Positions 33,706-45,389 of a stretch of DNA of 64,000 bases are shown here, in pieces. A model generated the notes under the pieces. It did no database searches. It was not told the origin of the DNA and saw only the letters and a program-made list of their open reading frames with translations. Made by a program: the position numbers and the translations under genes. Source of the DNA: Microvelia longipes (Eukaryota > Arthropoda > Insecta > Hemiptera > Veliidae); contig JACMZG010001911.1 of the NCBI GenBank assembly GCA_018340805.1, positions 51,698,135 through 51,762,134 of the forward strand, given 5' to 3'. Position 1 is the first letter of the stretch, and every line of letters begins with the position of its first letter.

Positions 33706-35229
33706 AAACAATAGTTATACAATAGTTAATAGTTATAGTTTTATTTCTTCTTATAGTTATACCCATTTTTTCATATTGTTATAGTATTTTTGTAAACTAT
33801 TTATTTCTTTGAAATGAGTTTTTTATTTGATTTTTTAACCACTTGATAAAAACTCAGTAAATATAGTGATAATAGAAAAATATTCTCATTAAATATTTTA
33901 GGACCTAAAGCTTTAAATATTGAAACATTATGTTATGTTAAATTAAAGCATTCATTAATGTAATAATATTTTATTGGTCTTTTTCATTTCAAACAACAGT
34001 AAAATCTAGTTTACGCATGTCTATGTTATAACTTGATTTAATGCGATTTATATGAACAGTTTTTAGAATAAGAAAAATATATTCTGCAATTTATAAGAAA
34101 AGTACTTAAAAATTTACAGGTCACTTCAAAACTAACGGGCATTAATACTGCAATAAAGCTTTAAATTAATAATAGAATAATAAAAACTTCTAGAAAGCTG
34201 ACTTTTTAAATTAAAAGTTTATAACATAACAACACACAACATAAAAAAACTTAAAATAATAATCATATGTCATATTAAGGTTTCTTAACCTTTAAATTAT
34301 ATTATTTAGAAAACTTATTGAACAACTTGAATACATTTTTTCATGAATATGTAATAAAGTTTTAAGATACTTTTTCACGTAGTAAATGATTTTATATATG
34401 TTGTTTTTTTAATCTAACATATAAAATTAATAAACTTATATTGCGTTACGATGGTACAAGCATTAGACAGTTGTTAGTATTAATTCGACACTTATAAATT
34501 TTATATGTCATATATTAAATCAATATGATTAAAATAAAAATCATGTTTTTCCAAAGTGTTAAAATGCAAAATAAATTTTGTGGTTTTTTACTATTTATTT
34601 ATAAATTTAAATAAAGATATATGGTTATGACAGTGTATTTTCTAGATCTAGAAGGCATGTAAGAGGCAGGGCAGCCATTATTAAAAGTTAAAACACTACA
34701 TGAAATTGTATAAAAAAAAACTAACCAAACCCACTTAATAATGATAATTGGAACTACTGGTTTCCAACCATTATACAACACAACTACCATAATACATTAT
34801 TATAATTTTATATATTACGATGTATGCCACTGAAAATGGAATACATTTTATAAGAAGAAGAATATGGTTGATTATTTATATTAATTACTTGCTCTAAAGA
34901 GGGTGATAGAATACACCAAAATAATGTTTTTTTTCATGTGTAGACAATCTCTAAGGCTATTAGGCCTGAAAAGGTTGCCCTTTTAATAAGATATGCCTAA
35001 TAAATACATAATTATATTAAGTAAATAGAGAAAGATGCAAGATTATAAATAATAATAGATGTATACGGAATTAAAACTATATAAAATAAAAATAAAACAC
35101 ATGAGCCATTTACAAGGTTTCCCCCATTTGTTATAAAATAAAAATGGATTGGCAATATTGTATTAACTTATTGATCTCTATTTCTTTAAAGTTTTTTGGG
35201 TTTAATATTAAATACCTTTGAATGTATTT
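33706..35229. other. AT-rich non-coding stretch
   Basis: Extremely AT-rich with no gene. The end near 35,200 may include the LINE's 3' UTR. No poly(A)-type tail was located. Confidence 0.5.
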
Positions 35230-37150
35230 ACTTTAGGAGTTCAAAGAAGGACACGAACCATCAGATTTCATGGTGTTTCATCTTCTTTATAGAAAAATCA
35301 ACAGATTTGGCTGTTCACTAGATAGTCATCTATAGATGCAAATGTATTTTAAGTCTGCACTGACCAGTAAAACTCCCGTTATGTCATGACAAATTCCCTT
35401 GTTTAGTGAAAATAAAGTCTTGGCTCTTTTTAGAGAAGGACCTGAAAGAATGAGTTTAGACTACGCCAATCAACACTGAAGACATTGTTAAGAGATTGTT
35501 TTAGCTGAGTCCTTATAACAAATTTTGGAATGCCAATTATAGGTTCTGGGCTTAGGGATTGGCAAATCCTAAACGAGCTTTTAGGTCAGCCTTTAATTCC
35601 GCAATGACCCAAATGATTTTGACTTTATTATGAAGGCCAAGTTTATTAAGCGTCAATTTTCATTCGGACATCAGTTTAGAGTTCCTCTTTGGATTGATGA
35701 GCTTTCAAGACTGCCTGAGAGTCTGTTTATAAGGTAAAATTTCTACCTGCTCTTGAATCAATTAAAAGAACCTGAGTGCAACCTAAAATGGCATAGAAAT
35801 ACAGCAGCATGGGCACTAAGTAATTCTCAATTCACTCTTTGGTTTAGCACAAGTTATTCCAGCTCCTGATTTGTCGGAAATCTTCGATCCTTCTGTGAAC
35901 TACGATTCATATGTGTTGTCCAAATTGATATATTCCCTGATAGTTGTCCAAATCGTTCCTTAGTAAAATGAATTAAGACCAATTTCGCTCAAAGTCCCAC
36001 TGAGAAACTATTGAATTCTGTGGTATGCCAACTGTTGCCAAGAAAATTGTGACACAGGACCAAACGGAATTGTGACCAGTGGCTACACTAAATTTTTCCA
36101 TTGCCTTAAACTATGTACCCGATAGGCACCAATACATTAGGTATATATACTTTAGGTACTACTGTAGGTACTCCTTTCATCAAACCTAGTGTACTCCAGC
36201 ATTCTACTCCTAAAATTATAATTTATTTTTGCTGGAACTTATAGACAGCTTGGGTCACCAAACCACTCAAGCATAGGACAATATTGGTCGGACTATTGTG
36301 ATGTAGATCCACACCAGTTTCTTCGGGTTCAATCCCCAGTTAGGACCGATTTCTCTGCTACAAACCCAAAAAGCAACCATGGTGTTGTAAATTTTAGAAT
36401 TTAACTGTGCTCCTTCTATACTAATTTTTTATAAGGATTACTCCCAAATATGTAACAGATGTAGAAAGATGTAAAAATTAATAGTTTCCCCAATTAGTGA
36501 TAATGAAATAGCTTCACTTAAATCTCGTGTTCCTTGTAAAAAGAACAATTATTGTCTTAGCGGGATTCATAGATAAATTAATTCCTCAGCACCACTTTTC
36601 TACTATATTAAGGGCTCTCCGAGCAAGTTCAAAAACTGTTGTTACAAATTTTTCCCTTAAAAGCACTCCCAAATCCTTAGCATAAGTTTGGACGTTCAAG
36701 CCTTCATTCTGCAAAATCGCTATTACGTTATTCACTACTAAACACCATAATTTAGGGGCTAGCACTCCTCCTTTTGGAAACCTCTTTTTTAGCCCCAACT
36801 TTAGTCCCATTGGCTTCAGTGCTAATTAATCTTAGTGAAAGCATAGGCTTAATCCAGCATGCTAATGTGGATGAACGCCGTTCTGCAGCAGGAGATACTA
36901 TAAACTCCTTAAAGAAATAGTTAAAGGCGACTTTAATGTCCAGAAAAATCCCTAGTGCTAGTTGTTTCTTATCGAGCGATTCCTCAATTTTTTCCTCTAA
37001 ACCATGTTAAGCAGCTTCATAAGATTTTCCTGCCTGTTAAGCATGAAGTATCCCGAATGAATCTATCTACTAGTCTTTCGAGTGTTTTAAGAAGGAATGA
37101 TGTCAAAGTGTGGTCTAAATGGTTTTTTTGCTAGTGTCGAGTCAGGTCTA
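35230..37150 (-). mobile_element. Non-LTR retrotransposon (R1/LOA/Jockey-like), decayed
   Basis: The minus strand carries, in order, reverse transcriptase, thumb region, an RNase H domain and the C-terminal zinc-type region, all fragmented by stops and shifts. The RT upstream block LKTLERLVDRFIRD is at about 37,060. The post-RT block NPKKLVWIYITIVRPILSYA is at about 36,290. RNase H is seen at about 35,690-35,730 (DSQAVLKAHQSKEEL), followed by the GPEPIIGIPK hallmark at about 35,530. A C-terminal EDETP region is near 35,290. Presence of RNase H and the GPEP motif points to the R1/LOA/Jockey side of arthropod LINEs. ORF1, the endonuclease and the 5' end were not found, so the copy is 5'-truncated. 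Confidence 0.88.
36586..36960 (-). pseudogene. LINE reverse transcriptase core, inactive
   Basis: This catalytic palm makes cDNA by target-primed reverse transcription. Motif A is readable as FLDIKVAF (about 36,940), with the catalytic Asp kept. After a shift, PKGGVLAPKLWCLVVN (36,720-36,770) is the PQGGVLSPLLWNL-type block. The YADD box reads YAKDLGVLL at about 36,680, with Asp replaced by Lys, so the enzyme would be dead even if the frame were open. The helix ending in ALNIVEKWC is typical of the thumb boundary. The piece is open for 74 codons. Confidence 0.88.
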
Positions 37151-37254
37151 TCCCAAAAAAAGCACTCCGTGAAAAAATGCAGCCAAGTCTTGCGTAAAAA
37201 GTTATGATATCATAGTTTACGCCAAGTCTATTCATACGCTGTTTTTATAAATCT

Positions 37255-37503
37255 TTAGAGATATACGTAGAGGATTATTTGTCCAGCATAAATACACTAG
37301 GAGTTAAAAACACATACACAAACACACACACGAACGCACACACTAACAGACAGATAACTTTGGGAAAACTACTCAAGAAATCATTAAAACGATTAAAACG
37401 GGTAATTCTGGTGAAATCCCGGATTCGCATTTTTGCGAATTTCCCTATTCATAACATAATACTTTTTCTATATTCCTACGGTATAAATGAGGAAAAGTAA
37501 AAA
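37255..37503 (-). repeat. Rep-A terminal fragment
   Basis: Has the ACACACACACGAACGCACAC block, GATAACTTTGGGAAAAC, GAAATCCCGGATTCGCATTT and the TACGGTATAAATGAGGAAAA terminus in minus orientation. It directly abuts the 5'-truncated end of the LINE. Confidence 0.75.
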
Positions 37504-37808
37504 CAGACCGTTTATACCTAGTCAGATTTTCTTTTATTATTATGATATCATTTAAATCTTATCGACCTGTAAAAATAATTAATAAATACTGCCAAGAAAC
37601 TTATTATTTTTTATTCAATGCAATAGCGTGCAAATAATGGTTAACAGCAGCAATATAAAGTGCTTGGTTTATTGCAGTACTTTTACTGAATTTACATAAT
37701 GAAAATGACGTTTATGAGGTTGTTCGGATGATGTAGTTGAAGGTGAAAGTGGGGAGGGCATAGATTTAAATTGGCTTAGATTAAAGAGATTAGATTAGAT
37801 TAGATTGG
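37504..37808. other. AT-rich non-coding stretch
   Basis: No gene. A short AGATTAGATTAGATT run precedes the next microsatellite. Confidence 0.5.
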
Positions 37809-37820
37809 CACACACACGTA

Positions 37821-37853
<33 letters not shown>

Positions 37854-37985
37854 ATATATAATATTATATATATAATATATTATATATATATATTGTTGTG
37901 AGTATTTGTCTCCAATATAATTGATAATATTAAATTATCCTATGTCATAAATTTAATATTATATATAATATATATATATATATCT
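37809..37985. repeat. (CA)n/(TA)n microsatellite, split
   Basis: Two TA tracts flank about 75 bp of unique sequence, with a short CACACAC lead on the left. Confidence 0.93.
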
Positions 37986-39020
37986 ATTTGTACAAGATCT
38001 ATTTTTTTGTATGGCGAACGGTAACTGTCGCAGGCGTTCTCAAATTGATACAAAACTTCGCATTACGCGAGATATGCAATGTTGAGGAGGTTACGAGGCC
38101 TATTGTTTGAAAATAAATTATGACGTCATTTTTGAAACTAGAAATATCCTTAAAACAAGGTATTAAATCAAAATCTGTGCTAATCAAGCTAAAATTGTAT
38201 ACACATGTACTGCTATAATGGTTAACTAATTGTTACCAGTATTAGTTTTATTATCAGCAATAATTCTGATATTATTGCTATATATTCTGATATTTTTAGT
38301 ATTGGGAGCTCCCTCATTCATTGTCTTCCCATGATTTTAGCTGAATAGCGGATGGTAAGACTTGATTACCCTCAACAATTCGTTGTTAGATAACTAGTTC
38401 CTCCTGCATCTCGTCAATTACTTTATTTTAATAATGTTTGAAGTTATCCATCTACGTTAATATTATTTACCTATAATACCGATTACAAGTCCAGTTGATT
38501 GTTTGGTTGTATTTACTGGGTTAGCTTTGACGTCACAGGGAGTTTGTTTTATGTCACAGACAGAACACGTCTGAAGATTGGGATTTTAAAACGAGGAAAT
38601 TCGTTTTTTGGACATTTTGACTTTCAAATTAGGTCTGAAAATGTCTTGATCCGAAAATTTGATATCAGCACGGTATTTGTGAGTTAAAATGGAGAAAACA
38701 TTCTTTGAATTTAATTTACATACAGTAGTTAACTTACTGGAGAGATCATATTTTGAAACATATTGCCAAAATATAAATTTGAATATTTTCAATATTGAAT
38801 TGTCAATATTGGCTTATTTTAAATGTATCCCACCCGATCCCAGTGTTATCTACAGATAATTGTTTATCCACAGTGTTTAGTTTTTGTTATCCATAGATTG
38901 TAATAAATCAAAATTTTTGAACTCTCTAACACCAATGTGCTTAAAACCACATTGATAAAGCCACTAAGTAACGTATTCTTTATACATACCAAACTTTATG
39001 TTCTCCACAACTAATGGAGG
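37986..39020. other. Non-coding stretch
   Basis: No gene supportable. A 24-codon plus-strand frame (ATG at 38,014) has balanced composition but no recognised motif. TGACGTCA octamers occur at about 38,112 and 38,529, but with no promoter context. Confidence 0.45.
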
Positions 39021-39021
39021 A

Positions 39022-39155
39022 TTACAGCTTATCCGAAGTATTATTACAGCCATTATGTGCTGTTAACAGCTAGTGAAGAGTATTATTCGAGCCATAGTGT
39101 CATTAACAGCTTATCCAGAGTATTATAATATGAGCCATAGAGTAGAGTCTTATTA
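39022..39155. repeat. ~42-bp degenerate tandem repeat, three copies
   Basis: The unit AACAGCTTATCCAGAGTATTAT...GAGCCATAG is repeated three times with substitutions and small indels. Confidence 0.7.
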
Positions 39156-39184
39156 ATAGATTTTTTCATGCCGACTACAGTGCG

Positions 39185-39345
39185 CTTAGTTCATCCAGTA
39201 ATATAGCTCCTCTGATTACATTAGTCTCACTTGACCCACCCTTGTTCAACCAGTCTCACCAATCTCATCAGCTCCTCTAGCATCACCAGACTCTAGCTAG
39301 GCCCACCGCTCTGGCTACTCCAGTACCACTCAAAAGAGAACTCTA
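39185..39345. repeat. Pyrimidine-rich degenerate block
   Basis: A C/T-rich strand with short repeats of CCAGTCTCACC, CTCCTCTAGCATC and CCAGACTCTAGC. Related to 32,512-32,645. No open frame on either strand. Confidence 0.55.
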
Positions 39346-40528
39346 GCAACCCTGACATTAGTGTGAACAAACTCATTCATTAGCATCTTACTCGGGTATA
39401 ATACGAGCTATATAGCCCCATTATTAGCCCCATTACTTATTATAATGGCCAACAATAGTGCTCTAAAAGGCTGGCCTTTAAATTACAATAAAAGAATTAG
39501 GTATAAGAATAAAAAACTATACAGCAGCAAAATTAAATAACGTAAAGTTTTGCTAACTAAAAACAAGTTGGTCAATTTTAATGTAATAAAATATTAAAAC
39601 CAAAAAGTTAGAAATAAAGAAGTTTATAATTTATTATTACTAAGGTTAACCTGACGCAACAGTTGTATTGAATTATATATTTATTTTCATGATTAAATAA
39701 CTAAAATGCTCCTCTAATACTACACTAGAAGTCTGTGTTCTAATGCTAGCATTGGTGTGTTTAGATGTATGGGAATGAGATGGATCGAATTCACGGATTA
39801 TTCGTACATGTAAACGCGCGTCTGTTACGTACTTATACGTTCATATAATTTTTAAAGAGGAAAGGATTCATATACGATGAGTTTAAAAACATTATTGAAT
39901 AAAATAATTAATAATTTAAATAACTTTGAGGGAAAAGAGGTGAGACGGGCAAATAAAATTAAACTAGGGAAGTAATACACAAATCTTACATAACTATAGA
40001 GTCTAAGTGTGAGGTTTTCAAAACAAGCTGACATCAATTTTCTAGTTCAAGCTGACATGCCATCAACTTAATCTTCCTCAAATGTTTTAAAAGATTTGAA
40101 ATTTTGTTATTTAGTACTCTTCATTCAACATATCTTCAGTAAACGTTATTCATAGAAGAACAAAGTTCTTAATATTCAAATTATAAGTCTGCATCCAGTC
40201 TCGAATTTCGTAACTAGACTCAAGAGGAAAAATCAGCTTCTCCTCACCGGCACTGTGGATGACCTGTATTAGGTTGAAAGGCGGTTTTGTCATCATTACA
40301 TTGGTTAAAATTTATTTGTGGATAGACTTTTATTAACTACTTAAAGTTCTTAACTTTTCAAAGGTGATAAGAGAGTTTTTTATGCAAGATTGCAGTCACT
40401 TTGGACCGAGGCCAAATCAAAGGCAACAGGAAGGCTTTAGATTCATATCTTATCAGTTACGGTTATTTTAACTCCATCTAATGGCAAATCAAGACTTGCC
40501 ATTAAATTTACTTTGTCCAGGAGTAATA
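39346..40528. other. AT-rich non-coding stretch
   Basis: No gene. TCAAGCTGACAT occurs twice near 40,024-40,060. Confidence 0.5.
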
Positions 40529-41184
40529 GTCCAAGAGCGAGGCCTGAACATGAAACTCATTTTGTACTACTTCAAACCAAATTTATTTGAAAGTATACCT
40601 TAAATTATGAAGAAAAAGCATAGTCAGCCTATCCAGAGTGGAGCCCTTCAAATTATTGCGCACTCTTAAAATTTTAGAAATTATTAAAAATTTTACGTTT
40701 CTTTAAATTCTCTAAATAAGTGGTTCCCTCTTGGTGGTCAACTTTAATTTCTATAAATCATGTGTTTATTCGTCAAAATCAGATTACTAGAACCTAAGTT
40801 ATAGTATTTATAAAATTACTTAAAAATGCACACAATGTAGACATTTTGTGAAAAAAAATTGCTGACCATGCAAAAATTAACAATTTATTGGTGGTTTTGA
40901 CAATATCATAACTTTGGTTGTAGTTATTCGAGTTTGATGAATGAAAACTTGATTTATTTGAAATTTTGTTAGCGTTAAAAATGTTCTTTTCTTTTTTTCA
41001 CACGACCAACAGGGAGCTACTTATTACATAAAATATAAATTTTATGCTCCTAAAATTTTGAGTGTGCACAATCATATGAAGGGATCCACTCTGGAAAGGC
41101 ACACTATATTTTTTTTTTTTTTCATCATTTAAGGTATATTTTTAATATAAATTGAGTCACATTTTTCAGGTTTGGCTCCTGGAC
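40529..41184. mobile_element. MITE (family 1), complete copy with long TIRs
   Basis: The ends GTCCAAGAGCGAGGCCTGA and GTTTGGCTCCTGGAC are inverted. The inverted repeats extend about 185-210 bp on each side. Landmarks CCTATCCAGAGTGGAGCCC on the left and GGATCCACTCTGGAAAGGC on the right mirror each other, as do GTGGTTCCCTCTTGG and CCAACAGGGAGCTAC. The ~250-bp centre matches the short copy at 3,141. It is non-coding. The target duplication is unclear, so the superfamily is unassigned. Confidence 0.88.
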
Positions 41185-42619
41185 TGTAAGCAAAGAGACT
41201 AATACTTAAAGGGATGATACAACAGCTCTAATCATTTCCTGGGTAGCATGTTACCATAACTGTACATTGGTGACGTCATTATTGTTTATAATTATTACAA
41301 TTTCACGTAAAAATTTCATTATTATTTGACAATTTTACCTTAAATCGAGTAAAATTAATTTAAAATAAATTGTAATAACTATTTATCACATATATTCTTT
41401 AATTATCTGTGTTGTATAGATGGTTTTAATGTTACGTCACTGAAAAACGCCTTCCGTTTGTAGGATGCAATATAAATATGTGATTCCGATAGAGGTTGTA
41501 GAGGACTAATGAATATCTAGTATCCAGCCTTCCCCTAGGGAACTAGAGAGATGCAGCCAGTATTACTCCTTTAATAACTTCCAATGGACACTGTCACACA
41601 CTTCTACCCTGTTATCACTGTGTTATTTTACCTAAGTCCTCCCTCTTCGTATCGAAGGCTTGCCTATGGTATCATCTAGTTAACTGTTACAGCGAAGCTA
41701 AAGATGTTGACTTACTACATTAAAATTGCTTCAATTAAAGCTGCTTACAAACCAATCTTCATGTTGTGTTAAGTAATACTACGATTTTCGTTTTAAAAAA
41801 TATTCAAAATTGATTTAATATCAAATTAAAATTATATACAATGTACCGTCATTAGGGGTTGAAAATGTTTATAAAACATATATTTTTTTATTCTCTACGC
41901 TTTTACGAAATAAATTCTATAATCTAATACTATAGTATTGAGCAATTGAGGTTTAGATTATTGATATTTTTACTCCTATATAAATGTTCTTTATGTAAGC
42001 TATTAAATTTATATATATAATTATATAACTCCATACCCGTAAATAACTATCATGCGAGAATATAATAATACAAAAGAAATATATAAATAATAACTTATAT
42101 CCTGAAAATTTTCACGGAACGTTAAAATTCTTGAAAAAAGAAAATGGTTGACAAAGTATATCCTTTGGTGGGTTGACACGATAACGCACGACACGGTGTT
42201 TATTCGTGTACGACTCAAGTACGAAATGACAGGTTTCAACACCGTTTTGGAAAGAAACAATAAAGCCGGGGATTTGTAACGCATCAAAGAATACACGATA
42301 TAATTACAAAGTAATTTAATATTAAATACGAAACGGTTTTGAAGTTAGATGAAACTGGATGTACAAAAACGAGCGACAGAGGAAATTATTTTGACCTTAT
42401 AAGTAATTAAACAATTATGCTATTTAATTTAGGTGTAAAATATTTTTCAAAAAAAGCTTAAATGCTTGTTTAATCAAGGAGAAACAATCTTAAGTACCCT
42501 TAAAAGATTATAGAGAATATAATCTTTGTAAAAGATGCTTAGAGTGCAGAAATAGTAAGGAAGTAACCTTTGAAAATTTTACGAAAAAAATTAACTCAAT
42601 TTAATGGATTTCCTGCGTC
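41185..42619. other. AT-rich non-coding stretch
   Basis: No supportable gene. A GC-richer patch at about 41,520-41,680 has no long frame. The 91-codon minus-strand frame at 42,021-42,296 has no recognised domain. Confidence 0.5.
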
Positions 42620-42739
42620 TCAGATAACTATGCAATCACTGAGGCTTCCATTTTCGACATCACGTTCTAGCTGATGCTGATGATGAACTCTTTGCTGAGT
42701 AACCCAAGTATGAAAAGTTAGCTTCCAATATGGAGCCAT
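42620..42739 (-). CDS. Short open frame, coding-like, unknown
   Basis: An ATG with a purine at -3 opens 39 codons ending in TGA. The peptide is not low-complexity: it has WKLTFHTWVTQQRV, then HHQHQLERDVENGSLSDCIV. Composition is more balanced than the flanks. No family is recognised and no splice partner or promoter was found, so it may be chance or a scrap of an unknown element. Confidence 0.15.
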   Translation of the reverse strand: MAPYWKLTFHTWVTQQRVHHQHQLERDVENGSLSDCIVI

Positions 42740-42813
42740 ACTTATTTTGCTTCCGTTAAATCGTACAACGAGCTAACGATATTAAAAAGAAGAGAGGAGA
42801 GAGCATATAAAGA

Positions 42814-42817
<4 letters not shown>

Positions 42818-42868
<51 letters not shown>
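42818..42868. repeat. (TA)n microsatellite in duplicated flank
   Basis: A pure TA tract of about 48 bp, bounded on both sides by AAAGATATTTATA as a direct repeat. This could be a target duplication or a slippage product. Confidence 0.93.
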
Positions 42869-42870
<2 letters not shown>

Positions 42871-42983
42871 ATATTTATATGAGCTATTACTGAGACAAGT
42901 CTCTGTTAAAAAAAATCTAGTGTAGAGGTCTGCAAGCCGGATTTCCTTAAAATGCTTTTTTCCTATTTATGCTTTTGTAGTAT

Positions 42984-43855
42984 ACTTGGAGTTCTATTTA
43001 TTCAATGTAAGATATTTATGCTCCTATAATATACTTGAGGTACTAATTATGCTATGTATGCTCCTATAGTATGCTTGGAGTTCTATTAATTCAATGTAAG
43101 ATATTTATGCTCCTATAAAATGCTTGGAGTATTAATTATGCTATGTCTACTCGTATAGTATGCTTGGAATTCTATTATTTCAATGTAAGATATTTATGCT
43201 CCTATATTATGCTTGGAGTACTAATTATGCTATGTATGCTCCTATAGTATGCTTGGAGTTCTATTAATTCAATGTAAGATATTTATGCTCCTATAAAATG
43301 CTTGGAGTATTAATTATGCTATGTCTACTCGTATAGTATGCTTGGAGTTCTATTAATTCAATGTAAGATATTTATGCTCCTATAATATGCTTGGAGTACT
43401 AATTATGCTATGTATGCTCCTATAGTATGCTTGGAGTTCTATTAATTCAATGTAAGATATTTATGCTCCTATAATATGCTTGGAGTACTAATTATGCTAT
43501 GTCTACTCGTATAGTATGCTTGGAATTCTATTATTTCAATGTAAGATATTTATGCTCCTATAATATGCTTGGAGTACTAATTGTGATATGTATGCTCCTA
43601 TAGTATATATGCTTGGAGTTCTATTAATTCAATGTAAGATATTTATGATCCTATAATATGCTTGGAGTACTAATTGTGATATGTATGCTCCTATAGTATA
43701 TATGCTAGGAGTTCTATTAATTCAATGTAAGATATTTATGCTCCTATAATATGCTTGGAGTACTAATTATGCTATGCATGCTCCTAATAGTATGCTTGGA
43801 GTTCTATTTATGTTATGTAAGATATTTATACTCCTACAGTATGATTGGAGATCTA
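42984..43855. repeat. ~89-bp minisatellite, about ten copies
   Basis: The unit has two related halves: TATGCTCCTATAATATGCTT-GGAGTACTAATTATGCTATG and TATGCTCCTATAGTATGCTT-GGAGTTCTATTAATTCAATG followed by TAAGATATT. Copies begin at about 42,985, 43,081, 43,171, 43,260, 43,349, 43,437, 43,527, 43,619, 43,709 and 43,801. Variants such as CTACTCGTATAG alternate in a partly higher-order pattern. Stops occur in all frames, so it is not coding. Confidence 0.95.
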
Positions 43856-45020
43856 TTTTTACTAATTTTTCAAAGTGAATACACATATTTATCGCATAGT
43901 TAAAGCACAACATTTCGCTGTGATTTAAAAATCAGTTTATGCTAATATTTAAAAGTCCCCTTTTTCCTACATTTTATCGCTGAAACAGTACTCTACTCCG
44001 ATATTGTCTGCTTCCCAGCGGCATTTCAGCTTTTCCAGTTAGTATAAACACACGTTTTTCTAGCACTTTAAGCCCTCATCCACTAAATTGGAAAATTTAC
44101 GAACAAACTTATTTTTTTTAGTTTTTCACATTCTGGGTCAAATGTGGCTATAATATTGTTACAACAAATGTGCACAAAGGTGCCAGGGATAATAAAGTGG
44201 GCCAAAATCTAGCGAGGCGTCTTTTTTTAAAAAAAAACATTCGTTACACTCAAACCAACTTTTCTCAGGTATGAGAAAAAAATCATTCAAAAAAATATCC
44301 TAAACCCTATTTTATGTAATGAGTAAGGCATCATTGCTATCATACAATAATGCCTCAACAAACATTAAAGAAAAAAAAAATTCGAGAAGTTATCTTATCG
44401 GGCTGAAATTTAATACGTATATATACTATGTATGTTTAACACAGGCGAAATATTGTTTGTCAACCTGATCAAATATTTCTTCTATTCTTTGTTAATTCCA
44501 TGAAAATAACATGTTAGACCGACAATATTAAAAAGCCACTATTCTCATATCGTGTTATTAACAATGCAATTGTTTCAGATATTAAAATAAACATTAAAGT
44601 ATGTACCTAGTTAAAGTAGAGACATGCAATGTAGGTATGTGTATTGTATATATGAAACATAATATTATCTGTTTTGTTCGACTACTGGTTTTTGGACGAT
44701 TTTGTAACGCTCTGGTTCAAAGCTAACGGATTAAACCAAGTTTAGTCTTAGTTTAGTAATCTGAATCGAAGATATGTTAAATGATAATAATAAAGAAGTG
44801 CTACCACTTTAAAAAAATAACTCCTCGATTCAAGTCGCAAACATTTTTTTTTACGAATACACTTTATTTCATAAATTCACCTTCAATGACCGAACTGTTT
44901 TTCTTGTTCAAACAGGTATTCAGAATTGCAGTTACTAATTCGTAGAGTACCTTTTCACTTAGTAAACAGGTACCAAAAGTGAACGGAAGTATTTTTCCTA
45001 AGTCCGCGTTACCTAGCGAC
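43856..45020. other. AT-rich non-coding stretch
   Basis: No gene or known repeat recognised. Confidence 0.5.
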
Positions 45021-45023
45021 CGA

Positions 45024-45153
<130 letters not shown>

Positions 45154-45209
45154 ACACTTAAAGATATCTCTATAAACAGAAATCGAGAAAGTATGAAGTA
45201 CACGATACA

Positions 45210-45311
45210 ATGGCTTTGGAAACTAAATGTGAAAATAAATACAAACCTGCAGGCGATGATAAGAACTGGGATCTGATCCGCGGACTTGTGACCGGGCGTG
45301 GAGGGTTTTAA
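45210..45311 (+). CDS. Short open frame, doubtful
   Basis: An ATG with adequate context (CAATGG) opens 33 codons that are charged and non-repetitive, including PAGDDKNWDLIRGLVTG. No family is recognised and there is no supporting splice site. Listed only because composition contrasts with the flanking TA array. Confidence 0.12.
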   Translation: MALETKCENKYKPAGDDKNWDLIRGLVTGRGGF

Positions 45312-45389
45312 GGATCTTTCAGCAAGGTTGAAATAAATTTGACCGTAAATTGTTGTCACTCATATCCTTATTTTCGTTTAATTTAATTA

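Noticed and set aside
36325..36345. B-box-like GGGTTCAATCCCC
   Set aside because: It lies inside the LINE coding region, where it encodes part of the post-RT block on the other strand, and it is one base short of the consensus.
37999..38187. Minus-strand 62-codon frame
   Set aside because: No recognisable motif and no transcription or splice signals.
38525..38540. TGACGTCA (CRE-like) sites as regulatory elements
   Set aside because: Octamers recur at several places, including inside Rep-A-like sequence, with no promoter or gene nearby.
42984..43855. CRISPR-like array
   Set aside because: The units are contiguous ~89-bp tandem copies without unique spacers, and the genome is eukaryotic.
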